The position numbers were made by a program, and so were the translations under genes. 64,000 nucleotides of DNA from Bacteroidales bacterium (lineage in GTDB: Bacteria; Bacteroidota; Bacteroidia; Bacteroidales; Bacteroidaceae), in NCBI GenBank assembly GCA_015060865.1, contig SUXS01000016.1:26560-90559 (forward strand), read 5' to 3'. Below, piece after piece: positions 34,492 to 42,727 of the stretch. Numbering within the stretch: position 1 is the first letter of the stretch; the number at the start of each line of letters is the position of its first letter. The notes under the pieces were generated by a model, which saw nothing but the letters and a program-made list of their open reading frames with translations, was not told where the DNA came from and did no database searches.

Positions 34492-35778
34492 TTACATTGC
34501 GCTGATGCCATATAAAGGAATATTCTCCATCCAGCCTTGGTCGATATATCCACGCATTGAGATGCGCATTCCTTTTAGGCCTTCGTTGTCTTTTACGAAT
34601 TGAGCAAGTGACTTGGAGCGTACATTCGTCTCGGCCTTGACCTCGATAGGAATAACACGCCCCTCGTGTTGCACAACGAAATCAATCTCGGCAGGAGTCT
34701 TGTCGTTGCTCCAGTAATAGGGTTTCATATGGCATGCCTTCATCTGTTGCAATACATACTGCTCAGTGAAGGCGCCTTTGAATTCCACAAACACATTGTT
34801 GCTCAGCAACATCTGATCGGCTGGTACATCGGCCATGCAAGCCAATAGCCCGCAGTCGAGTAGAAAGAGCTTGAATGCACTCATGTCTTCATAGAACTTT
34901 AATGGTATCTTGGCCTCTTTAATGCGGTTGACCTTATGTACAAGTCCGGCATCTACCAGCCATTGTATGGCCAGCTCGAATTCAGAAGCACGAGCTCCCT
35001 TCTTTATGCAGCCATAGATAAACTTCTTGTTCTCCTTGGCCAATTGTGAAGGTAGCGAACTCAGCACAAGCCCGATGCGCATAGATTCCGTGGCATTGGT
35101 GTGCTTGGATATGTCATTACGATAGGCGTTGAGTATAGCGGTTTGCAGCGTACGGACCTCTGCCAAATCTTTATTCTTGACATATGCAGCTACAACCTCG
35201 GGCATTCCCCCCACATAGTAGTACTGACGCAGCAGTTCTATGAACTTTGTCTGCATAGCTTCCATTAAGGACCAATCTTTCGACCATAATATCTCAGCCC
35301 AGCGAGGACCACTGGTAGCCTCGACAAACTCCTCGAATGTCATTGGGTACATCTGCAGCATATCTACCTTACCTACGGGGAATGACTCGCCACGGCCAAG
35401 TGTTACACCCAGCAAGGAACCGGCCACCATCACATGGTATTCTGGGGCATTCTCATAAAAGTATTTCAGACTATGTAGTCCACGAGCCGTCTCTTGTATT
35501 TCATCAAAGATGATAAGTGTTTCTCCCTTTTCTATATTAATCCCGGTTATGGCTTGTAATGTCAATAATATGCGATCTATGTCGTAGTCGATAGAGAAGA
35601 CTTCTTGCATACGAGGGTCGGCATCGCAGTTCACATAGGCCACGTTCTTATATTCATTCTCGCCAAAATGCTTCATTATCCAAGTTTTTCCTACCTGACG
35701 TGCACCCAGGAGCATAAGGGGCTTTCTGTCCTTACTCTCCTTCCATTTCTTCAAGTCGTTGTAAATAAGTCTTTTCAT
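34492..35778 (-). CDS. AAA ATPase with DUF4143 C-terminal domain
   Basis: 428 residues. The P-loop is MLLGARQVGKTWIMKHFGE (about 22-40), Walker B is LIIFDEIQETARGL, and the sensor-like VMVAGSLLGVTLGRGESF follows. The C-terminal third (DUF4143) has EFKGAFTEQYVLQQMKA and a restriction-endonuclease-like core DFVVQHEGRVIPIEVKAET (PD-(D/E)xK type). Such proteins are abundant in Bacteroidales and often occur in many copies; their function is unresolved, with suggestions of toxin or defence roles. Three 33-bp-spaced copies of one sequence precede the start. Confidence 0.93.
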   Translation of the reverse strand: MKRLIYNDLKKWKESKDRKPLMLLGARQVGKTWIMKHFGENEYKNVAYVNCDADPRMQEVFSIDYDIDRILLTLQAITGINIEKGETLIIFDEIQETARGLHSLKYFYENAPEYHVMVAGSLLGVTLGRGESFPVGKVDMLQMYPMTFEEFVEATSGPRWAEILWSKDWSLMEAMQTKFIELLRQYYYVGGMPEVVAAYVKNKDLAEVRTLQTAILNAYRNDISKHTNATESMRIGLVLSSLPSQLAKENKKFIYGCIKKGARASEFELAIQWLVDAGLVHKVNRIKEAKIPLKFYEDMSAFKLFLLDCGLLACMADVPADQMLLSNNVFVEFKGAFTEQYVLQQMKACHMKPYYWSNDKTPAEIDFVVQHEGRVIPIEVKAETNVRSKSLAQFVKDNEGLKGMRISMRGYIDQGWMENIPLYGISAM

Positions 35779-35803
35779 GCTGCGATAATCTTTGTTTTAG
35801 TCG

Positions 35804-35893
35804 CAAAGGTACACTTTTTTGATGATATATTCATGGGAATAATACATTTTTTCGATGATTAAAATGAGGAAATATCACACTTTTTCGATGATT
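35804..35893 (-). promoter_or_regulatory. Promoter and three 33-bp-spaced repeats before the DUF4143 ATPase
   Basis: On the minus strand a TACCTTTG box lies at 35804-35811. Upstream are three near-copies of ATCATCGAAAAAGTGT, whose GATGAT cores (plus strand) start at 35821, 35854 and 35887, exactly 33 bp apart. The copy nearest the promoter runs directly into the -7 box. Confidence 0.7.
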
Positions 35894-35965
35894 CGCTGCC
35901 AACCCAAAGTGGTGGCGTGAGATAAAAATCTTCACCCTTTTTCTCTTACTCTCACAGATTCTTAT

Positions 35966-35973
35966 TACTTTTG
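35966..35973 (+). promoter_or_regulatory. -7 box (TACTTTTG) of pncB
   Basis: The box is 36 bp before the ATG at 36010 and overlaps the longer open frame starting at 35971, which supports the downstream start. Confidence 0.6.
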
Positions 35974-36009
35974 CTTCTTGAAAACAATTTCGTGAAAATC
36001 GAACCCGCC

Positions 36010-37224
36010 ATGAGGCAGATAATAAACCATTTCACCGACAACGACCTCTACACCTTCACCTGCATGTACTATGTGCTGCAGAAGTATCCCCGTGCCGAGA
36101 CCGAGTATAGCTTCTTTGACCGCAACCGCACTTGCTACCCTAAGGGCTTCGACGCCCTGCTGCGCGAGCAGCTCGAGCACTTGGCCGAGGTCACCATCAC
36201 CGATGAGGAGCGCGAGTATATGACCAGCGCCTTCCCCTTCCTGCCCTATTGGTTTATCAATGTCTTCCTCCGCGGCTTCCGCTTCAACCCCACAGAGCTC
36301 ACCATCACACAGGACGAGGAGGGGCATCTCGACATCAGCGTCAGGGGCAAGTGGTGGAGCACCATCATCTGGGAGATGCCCATCCTGGCCACCATATCGG
36401 AGCTGATGCACATACTCAATGGCGATGCCGAGAAATACGATGCCGATGCCGAGTATGCCAAGAGCTTCGACAAGGGGTGTCAGATATGGCGTGGCGGACT
36501 CACCCTGGGCGATATGGGTACGCGTCGCCGCTTCTCCTTTGCCCATCAGGAGCGCGTCATCGATGCTCTGATGCAATCGTACCGCGAGGTGAAGGACGAG
36601 ACTGGCGGACAGTGCGGTCGCTTCACCGGCACATCGAACGTCTACTTTGCCATGAAGAAGGGCATCCCCTGCTTGGGTACCATGAGCCACCAGTGCATCT
36701 CGTTCGAGGAGATCGTGAGCGGCGTCTTCGAATGCAACTACAACGTGATGAACAAATGGTCCGAGGTGTACGACGGCAACGTGGGCATCTTCCTCTACGA
36801 CTGCTTTGGCGACCGCGTCTTCTTCAATAACCTTTCCAAGCGCATGGCCATGACCTTCAGCGGCCTACGCATCGACAGTGGCCGCGAGGAGGAGCAGGTA
36901 GACCTCATCGTCGAGAAATACAAGCAGCTGGGCATCGACCCCATGACCAAGCAGGCCGTTTTCAGCAACGGACTCGACATTGCCCGCGCCATCGAGATAC
37001 ACCGCTACTGCGAGGGCAAGATTGTCGACAGCTACGGTGTGGGCACCTTCCTCACCTGCGACGTCATCGGCTGCTCGCCCATGAACATCGTCATCAAGCT
37101 CGTGCGTGGCCGCATCACCGAGTCGCGCGAATGGCACCCCTGCGTGAAGCTCTCGTGCGACAAAGGCAAGACCCTGGGCGACAAGCAGAAGTGCGATTAC
37201 CTCGTGTCGGTGCTGAACAGATGA
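36010..37224 (+). CDS. pncB: Nicotinate phosphoribosyltransferase
   Basis: 404 residues from the ATG at 36010 (MRQIINHFTDNDLYTFTCMY), the standard PncB opening. Further family blocks: FFDRNRTCYPKGFD, PILATISELMHI, and CGRFTGTSNVYFAMKKGIPC near the active site, then GLRIDSGREEE and SNGLDIARAIEIH for phosphate binding. It makes nicotinate mononucleotide from nicotinate, PRPP and ATP in the Preiss-Handler pathway of NAD synthesis. It stands alone and is convergent with the LuxR-type gene, 7 bp between stops. Confidence 0.96.
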   Translation: MRQIINHFTDNDLYTFTCMYYVLQKYPRAETEYSFFDRNRTCYPKGFDALLREQLEHLAEVTITDEEREYMTSAFPFLPYWFINVFLRGFRFNPTELTITQDEEGHLDISVRGKWWSTIIWEMPILATISELMHILNGDAEKYDADAEYAKSFDKGCQIWRGGLTLGDMGTRRRFSFAHQERVIDALMQSYREVKDETGGQCGRFTGTSNVYFAMKKGIPCLGTMSHQCISFEEIVSGVFECNYNVMNKWSEVYDGNVGIFLYDCFGDRVFFNNLSKRMAMTFSGLRIDSGREEEQVDLIVEKYKQLGIDPMTKQAVFSNGLDIARAIEIHRYCEGKIVDSYGVGTFLTCDVIGCSPMNIVIKLVRGRITESREWHPCVKLSCDKGKTLGDKQKCDYLVSVLNR

Positions 37225-37231
37225 TCCACCC

Positions 37232-38182
37232 TCACTGCTGTATGTCCTCGATGCGGACGAGCTTGTTGGCGATGGCGTAGATGATGAGGCCGGCGGTGCT
37301 GTGTATCTGCAGCTTCTGCGATATGTTGCGGCGGTGGGTGGCCACGGTGTGCACCGAGAGGCAGAGGGCGTCGGCAATCTCTTTGTTGCTCAACCCTTTG
37401 GTGATGCTGATGAGGATGTCCTTCTCGCGGTCGCTCAGGAGGTCCGACCTGTCGCGGTCGGTAGGGTCGGTGTCGGTGTCGTCGGTGTAGTGGATGGTGC
37501 CGCTCTGGGTGAGCTGTTGCTCCACGAGCTTGACGGCGGGCACGAAGAGGTGGTCCTCGATCATGCAGTGCGAGGTGAGGTCCTGCTCGCAGAAGAGGAT
37601 GTCGAGCAATACGGCATTGAGCAGGTAGTTGTTCTTCTCGGGGCAGTAGCGGATGATGATGTCCTTGAGCTCCTTGAGCTTGTCGCTCATGGGGGTGTGC
37701 TTGCCGGCAAAGTCCTTGATGGAATAGTCGCGGCTGAGGAAGCCCTGCAGGAGCTGCTCAACGTAGGCAAAGACAACCTCGTTCTCGTGCTCCATGTGCT
37801 TGCGCACCTCGGCCACATAGTCGTCATAGAAGCGGAGGATGAGCATGGCGATGTCGTTGCTGCCCGAGCAGTCGATGGCCTCGATGAGCTTGCGGCGCAG
37901 GGTGGGGAGGTTGAAGTCGAGGAAGTACTCGTGGGCCTGCTTGAGGTAGCCGATGAGCGAGGGAAGCGACACGGACTCGTGGCTATAGGGCTTGTCGGAA
38001 ACGAAGTTGGCTACCTCGAGGAAGGTGGCCTCGTCGACGCCGTGCATGTGGCACACGTCGTGCACGGTCATGTCGCCAAATCCCAGCGAGATGCCGAAGC
38101 GCCCCATCACGAGGATGAGGGCGTTGTTGTCCTTCACCAGGTGGCGCATCTTGTCGTCGTGCTTGTATGCGGTGTTGCTCAT
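37232..38182 (-). CDS. Hemerythrin-like sensor with LuxR-type HTH
   Basis: 316 residues. The first 70 resemble the ScdA/RIC N-terminal domain (NALILVMGRFGISLGFG, VHDVCHMHGVD). Residues 85-225 form a four-helix hemerythrin-like domain with His/Glu pairs suited to a di-iron site (QAHEYFLDFNLP, MEHENEVVFAYVE, GKHTPMSDKLKELKD, MIEDHLFVPAV). An Asp/Thr-rich linker leads to a LuxR HTH (LLSDREKDILISITKGLSNK, then EIADALCLSVHTVATHRRNI). A di-iron O2/NO or redox sensor controlling transcription is the natural reading. It is divergent from the iron/heme operon and separated from it by 180 bp. Confidence 0.85.
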   Translation of the reverse strand: MSNTAYKHDDKMRHLVKDNNALILVMGRFGISLGFGDMTVHDVCHMHGVDEATFLEVANFVSDKPYSHESVSLPSLIGYLKQAHEYFLDFNLPTLRRKLIEAIDCSGSNDIAMLILRFYDDYVAEVRKHMEHENEVVFAYVEQLLQGFLSRDYSIKDFAGKHTPMSDKLKELKDIIIRYCPEKNNYLLNAVLLDILFCEQDLTSHCMIEDHLFVPAVKLVEQQLTQSGTIHYTDDTDTDPTDRDRSDLLSDREKDILISITKGLSNKEIADALCLSVHTVATHRRNISQKLQIHSTAGLIIYAIANKLVRIEDIQQ

Positions 38183-38306
38183 CTCTGTTTTCTTTTTTGT
38201 CGTTTAACGACACTGCAAAATTACATACATCTTTATAAATAGGCAATACTTAAAATTTGGTAAAATGCGATAAAAAATGCCGTGCGAAAATACCAAAAAC
38301 AGAGTA

Positions 38307-38337
38307 TTGCCGCCTTGTGGGGGGCGCAGTACCTTTG
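38307..38337 (+). promoter_or_regulatory. Promoter of the iron/heme operon
   Basis: TTG at 38307 (-33) and TACCTTTG at 38330-38337 (-7) have the normal Bacteroidetes spacing (20 bp), 25 bp before the porin ATG. Confidence 0.65.
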
Positions 38338-38362
38338 CAGCGTGAAATCAAAAGCAACGATT

Positions 38363-39628
38363 ATGAGACGACTGATGATATGCATGCTGCTGGTAGTCTT
38401 CGTAGGCCTGGCAGCTACGGCTCAGGAGAGGGGAACGCGCCTCACGCTGGGCGGATATGGCGAGGCGGTGATGACGCGCAACTTCTACAGCGACAAGTAT
38501 ATGCGCTATACCGATGCGGCCAACTACAAGGACGCCGAGGGGCACGGACGTGCCGACCTCCCGCACGTGGTGTTTTACGTGGGCTATGACTTCGGTAACG
38601 GGTGGAGCATGAGCTCGGAGATAGAGTTTGAGCACGGAGGCACCGAGAGCGCCATGGAGATAGAGGAAGAAGAGGGCGGCGAGTATGAATCGGAGGTGGA
38701 ACGCGGAGGCGAGGTAGCCCTGGAGCAGTTCTGGATTCAGAAGTCGTGGTCGAGGGCGGCAAACCTGCGCATGGGACATATCATCGTGCCTGTGGGTGGT
38801 ACCAACCAGCATCATATGCCTACGGAGTTTTTCACCGTATACCGCCCCGAGGGGGAGAACACCATCATGCCCTGCACGTGGCACGAGACGGGAGTGAGCC
38901 TATGGGGCCGACTGGGCGACTGGCGCTACGAGGTGCAGGCGCTGGCGGGCCTCGATGCCGACCGGTTCGGCCGCAAGGGATGGATACACGATGGGGCAGG
39001 GAGTCCTTACGAATTCAAGATTGCCAACAACTATGCGGCTGCGTTCCGCGTGGACAACTACTCGCTCCCAGGACTGCGCGTGGCAGTGAGCGGATATGTG
39101 GGCAATGCCTTCAAGAACACGCTGAGCGCCACCGAGGCCGAACGCTACAAGGATGTGAAGGGCACGGTGCTGATAGGCGCGATGGACTTTACCTACGATG
39201 CCTGTAACTGGATAGTGCGCGGCAACTTCGACTATGGGCACTTGACCGACTCGGAGCTCATCACCCGATACAACAAGACCATGCGCAAGGACTCTCCCTC
39301 GCCCAAGCAGGATGTGGCTTCCGATGCCATTGCCTACGGCATAGAGGCGGGGTACGACATCTTTGCACCGATGGAGGCGATGCACGGGAAGGGACAGCGA
39401 CTCTACCTCTTCGGCCGCTACGAGGGCTACGACTCCATGTTTAGGACGGCCGAGAATGTGATGGACTATGCCTGGTGTGGATGCCAGCGCGTGGCGGCAG
39501 GTGTCAACTACTTCCCCCTGAGCGATATCGTCATCAAGGCCGAGTATAGCCACCGCTTCATGGCCAAGGGCTACAACGACGAACCCTCGGTGTCGATAGG
39601 CATCGCCTACTCGGGATTCTTTAAGTGA
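38363..39628 (+). CDS. Outer-membrane porin-like beta-barrel protein
   Basis: About 421 residues from the ATG at 38363 (MRRLMICMLLVVFVGLAATA), which gives a clean signal peptide; the open frame from 38282 crosses the promoter. The mature protein alternates aromatic-ended strands (GRADLPHVVFYVGYDFGNGW, WHETGVSLWGRLGDWRYE) and ends SVSIGIAYSGFFK, typical of phosphate-selective-porin-like barrels. A long acidic loop (AMEIEEEEGGEYESE) could bind cations. First gene of a run with imelysin, a di-heme oxidoreductase and CcsBA, so passage of an iron or heme species is plausible. Confidence 0.82.
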   Translation: MRRLMICMLLVVFVGLAATAQERGTRLTLGGYGEAVMTRNFYSDKYMRYTDAANYKDAEGHGRADLPHVVFYVGYDFGNGWSMSSEIEFEHGGTESAMEIEEEEGGEYESEVERGGEVALEQFWIQKSWSRAANLRMGHIIVPVGGTNQHHMPTEFFTVYRPEGENTIMPCTWHETGVSLWGRLGDWRYEVQALAGLDADRFGRKGWIHDGAGSPYEFKIANNYAAAFRVDNYSLPGLRVAVSGYVGNAFKNTLSATEAERYKDVKGTVLIGAMDFTYDACNWIVRGNFDYGHLTDSELITRYNKTMRKDSPSPKQDVASDAIAYGIEAGYDIFAPMEAMHGKGQRLYLFGRYEGYDSMFRTAENVMDYAWCGCQRVAAGVNYFPLSDIVIKAEYSHRFMAKGYNDEPSVSIGIAYSGFFK

Positions 39629-39663
39629 GAAAGTTGTAAAATAACAAAATAACCCCAACCACA

Positions 39664-40827
39664 ATGAAAAAGATTTTTAAGAAAACACTTGCCATGCTGG
39701 GATGCATGGCACTGATGACTGGCTTCACCGCTTGCCAGCCCGACGAACCCGAAAACGTGACTCCTGAGAATGCCAAGGAGGAGTTGCTGCAGAGGGTCAT
39801 CGCCGACTATGTAGACAAGACCATCGTGCCTACCTACAAGGGTATGGCCGACAATGCCATCCTGCTGGCCGATGCCTGCGTCGCCATACAGGAGGCTCAC
39901 AGCAACGGTACGTTGACCCAAGAAATGATTGCCGAGGCGGGCAACTACTGGAAGCTGAGCCGCGACTACTGGGAGAAGAGCGAGGCCTTCCTCTATGGTG
40001 CCGCTGCCGACTACAACATCGACCCGCACATCGACTCATGGCCCCTCGACAAGAACATGATGGACTACCTGTTGGAGCTGCTGCGCAAGGGCAACAGCTG
40101 GGATGTGAGCAACCTGGGCTTCGGCCTGCTGGGCTTCCACTCGGTGGAGTATATGCTGTATGAACTCAGTGCCGACGGCAACTCATCGCTGGTGCACAGC
40201 ACCGACTACACGGCCGAGGAGATGACCTACCTCGTGGGCGTGGCCGAGGACCTGCGCGACCAGTGCGTATTCCTGGAGGCTTCGTGGGCTGGCGTGGACC
40301 AGGTGACGGCACAGAAGCAAGCCATACTGGAGGCTGCCGAGCTGGAGCCTGCCATGAACTACGGCGCCAACATGAAGAAGGCCGGACAGGCGGGCAGCAC
40401 CTACGTCACCTGCAAGGAGGCTGCTGAGGACCTCGTGCAGGGCTGCGTGACCATCGCCGATGAGGTGGCCAACACGAAGATGGGTATGCCCAATAGCGGT
40501 GAGGACCGCAACTACATAGAGTCGCCCTATGCGCTCAACTCCATCGTCGACTTCGTGGGCAATATCGTCAGCATCGAGAATGCCTATGCCGGAAGCCATG
40601 AGGGCGATGCTTCGCTGAGCGACTACATCAAGCGCGTGGATGCCGACCTCGATGCTCGCGTGCGGACACAGATCGAGGCTGCCAAGGCTGCCATAGGTGT
40701 TATCCCCGAGCCCTTCTTCAAGACAGCGCAAGGCGCGGCTACCGACAATGCCATCGACGTGGTGAACGCCCTGGTGGAAATCCTCGAGGATGATGTGATG
40801 AATGCACTGGGTAAGGAAATGAAATAA
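39664..40827 (+). CDS. Imelysin family lipoprotein
   Basis: 387 residues with a lipoprotein signal (lipobox GFTAC, Cys about 24). The imelysin family GxHxxE motif is present as LLGFHSVEYMLYE (about 157-169), and the partner region SWPLDKNMMDYL precedes it. Imelysin/insulin-cleaving-membrane-protease-like proteins are now seen mainly as iron-regulated periplasmic or surface proteins related to EfeO; protease activity is doubtful. It lies 35 bp after the porin gene and 9 bp before the di-heme gene. Confidence 0.93.
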   Translation: MKKIFKKTLAMLGCMALMTGFTACQPDEPENVTPENAKEELLQRVIADYVDKTIVPTYKGMADNAILLADACVAIQEAHSNGTLTQEMIAEAGNYWKLSRDYWEKSEAFLYGAAADYNIDPHIDSWPLDKNMMDYLLELLRKGNSWDVSNLGFGLLGFHSVEYMLYELSADGNSSLVHSTDYTAEEMTYLVGVAEDLRDQCVFLEASWAGVDQVTAQKQAILEAAELEPAMNYGANMKKAGQAGSTYVTCKEAAEDLVQGCVTIADEVANTKMGMPNSGEDRNYIESPYALNSIVDFVGNIVSIENAYAGSHEGDASLSDYIKRVDADLDARVRTQIEAAKAAIGVIPEPFFKTAQGAATDNAIDVVNALVEILEDDVMNALGKEMK

Positions 40828-40836
40828 CGATTGACG

Positions 40837-42531
40837 ATGATGAAAACGAACAAGCATCTGCTCCCCATAGCCCTCGTGCTATGTGCAGCGCTCACGGCCT
40901 GCCAGGAGGATGAGAATGTCACTGGCGGCAATGAGCAGGGTGGCACCACACCCGCCGAACTCCCCGACTGGTACTACGCTGGCGGACAGCTGGGCACTAC
41001 ACCCTTGGCTACCTACAATGCCTTTGAGCAACCCACGCAGTCGGTACACAATGCCGGCATGTACCCTGCCTTCAAGAATGGCGAGACACTGTTTGAGGAC
41101 CCCTTCAATACCCAGCACAGCGGACTGCGCTCGGGTCTCGGACCTACCTATATACGCACCTCGTGTGTGCACTGCCACCCCGGATATGGTCATGGCAAGC
41201 GCATCGAGGCGGGCCCCTTCGACACCAACGAGATAGGCAACGGATGCCTGCTGGTAGTGTACAACAAGGCCGACGAGAGCTACGTGAGCTGGCTGGCAGG
41301 TATGCCGCAGAGCCATGCCGTGGCACCCTTCAAGGCGCCTGTCGACGAGAGCCAGATTATCGTGGAGTGGAAGGAGCATACCGACCTGTGGGGCAACAAG
41401 TTCCCCGACGGAGAGACCTACGAGCTGCAGTACCCCGAGGTGACCATGCCCAAGACGGCCATCTATGCCTACAATGAGGGTAGCGACGAGGTGCGTGCGC
41501 TCATCGATGCGCAGGAGTATGGGGTGAAGCTGGAGTCTACCATCGGCATTTACGGCACCGGACTGCTCGATGCCATCACCGACGAGGACATCATCGCCGA
41601 GTGGACCAAGCAGGAGCAGGATGGCTATATGACCAACGGACTCAATACGGCCTATTTTGAGAATGGACAGTGGAAGAACTTCTACAAGAACACCGCACAG
41701 GGTGGCGACGGCACTCCTTACGTGCGCCGCTACACCTATGCCATGAGCCGCGGACCCTTGCAGGACGGTGCTGGCGCCAATGCCTTCTGGAACATCACCA
41801 ACGCTACCCGCAGCGACCGCCGCTTCCACTACCTCGATGCTGCCGGCACCTACGCCAAGACCTCGGCACAGGACCCCGAAGTACAGGCGGGATTTGAGGC
41901 CTACCTCAGCAATATGCTGCTCACCAACGACTCGCTCCGCGACACGCACCCCGCATGGTTTGAGGGCACGATGGAGGAGCGCATCATGGCCTACCTCACC
42001 GACAAGAACCTGCCCGTGGAGGTCACCGACAAGGAGTATACCGACCTCATGGTATGGCATCGCGGACTGGCCGTGCCTGCCGTGCGCAACGTGCACGACG
42101 TGAAGGTGAAGCGCGGCAAGGAGCTCTTCGAGGAGATTGGCTGCGCCTACTGTCATCGTCCCTCATGGACTACGGGGCGCGATGAGGTGCGCGACCCGGC
42201 TCGCTTCTTTGCCGATGGCGACCTGCCCTCGTATCCCAATCAGACCATCTGGCCCTATACCGACATGGTGCAGCACAAGCTACACATGGTCAACGATATC
42301 CGCACAGGATGGTGCCGCACCACGCCTCTCTGGGGACGTGGCCTGCATCAGAAGGCAACGGGTTCGCCCACCGCAGACCGCCTGCACGACTGCCGTGCAC
42401 GTACGACCCTCGAAGCTATCATGTGGCACGGCGTGAGCGAGCAGAGCGATGCTTATCAGACGGTGGTCAACTTCCGCGAACTGACCAAGGAGGACCGTGA
42501 AGCGGTAATCAAGTTCCTCGATGCTATTTAA
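40837..42531 (+). CDS. Di-heme oxidoreductase (DHOR family) lipoprotein
   Basis: About 565 residues. The start is the ATG at 40837 or 40840; a TTG at 40831 is less likely. The lipobox is ALTAC. Two c-type heme sites are visible: CVHCH (about 110-114) and CAYCH (about 436-440). The C-terminal signature WCRTTPLWGRGLHQ, LHDCRARTTLEAIMWHG is that of the DHOR/'thiol oxidoreductase' family, related to MauG-like peroxidases. It probably handles peroxide or iron redox in the periplasm. DHOR genes are known to occur beside imelysin genes, and the heme attachment explains the CcsBA gene that follows. Confidence 0.93.
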   Translation: MMKTNKHLLPIALVLCAALTACQEDENVTGGNEQGGTTPAELPDWYYAGGQLGTTPLATYNAFEQPTQSVHNAGMYPAFKNGETLFEDPFNTQHSGLRSGLGPTYIRTSCVHCHPGYGHGKRIEAGPFDTNEIGNGCLLVVYNKADESYVSWLAGMPQSHAVAPFKAPVDESQIIVEWKEHTDLWGNKFPDGETYELQYPEVTMPKTAIYAYNEGSDEVRALIDAQEYGVKLESTIGIYGTGLLDAITDEDIIAEWTKQEQDGYMTNGLNTAYFENGQWKNFYKNTAQGGDGTPYVRRYTYAMSRGPLQDGAGANAFWNITNATRSDRRFHYLDAAGTYAKTSAQDPEVQAGFEAYLSNMLLTNDSLRDTHPAWFEGTMEERIMAYLTDKNLPVEVTDKEYTDLMVWHRGLAVPAVRNVHDVKVKRGKELFEEIGCAYCHRPSWTTGRDEVRDPARFFADGDLPSYPNQTIWPYTDMVQHKLHMVNDIRTGWCRTTPLWGRGLHQKATGSPTADRLHDCRARTTLEAIMWHGVSEQSDAYQTVVNFRELTKEDREAVIKFLDAI

Positions 42532-42589
42532 TGGAACTATTTTTAACGTTGTTCAATATAAGACTAAAAACACAGATTAACCCACGATA

Positions 42590-42710
42590 GTGTCATCCTG
42601 AGTGAAACGAACCTTTAGGTCGACGCCCGAAGGGGCTGAAGTCAAGGATCTCGCACAGGGACTTGGCAAGAGGCTTTTGCGAGATGCTTCATATTCATTC
42701 AGCATGACAC
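42590..42710. repeat. MITE-like element, copy 2
   Basis: 121 bp with ends GTGTCATCCTGAG and TCAGCATGACAC, and inner GGATCTCGC/GCGAGATGC arms; related to the element at 31090. It lies between the di-heme gene and CcsBA and accounts for the false upstream extension of the latter open frame. Confidence 0.75.
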
Positions 42711-42727
42711 AAACGAAAACACCGACA

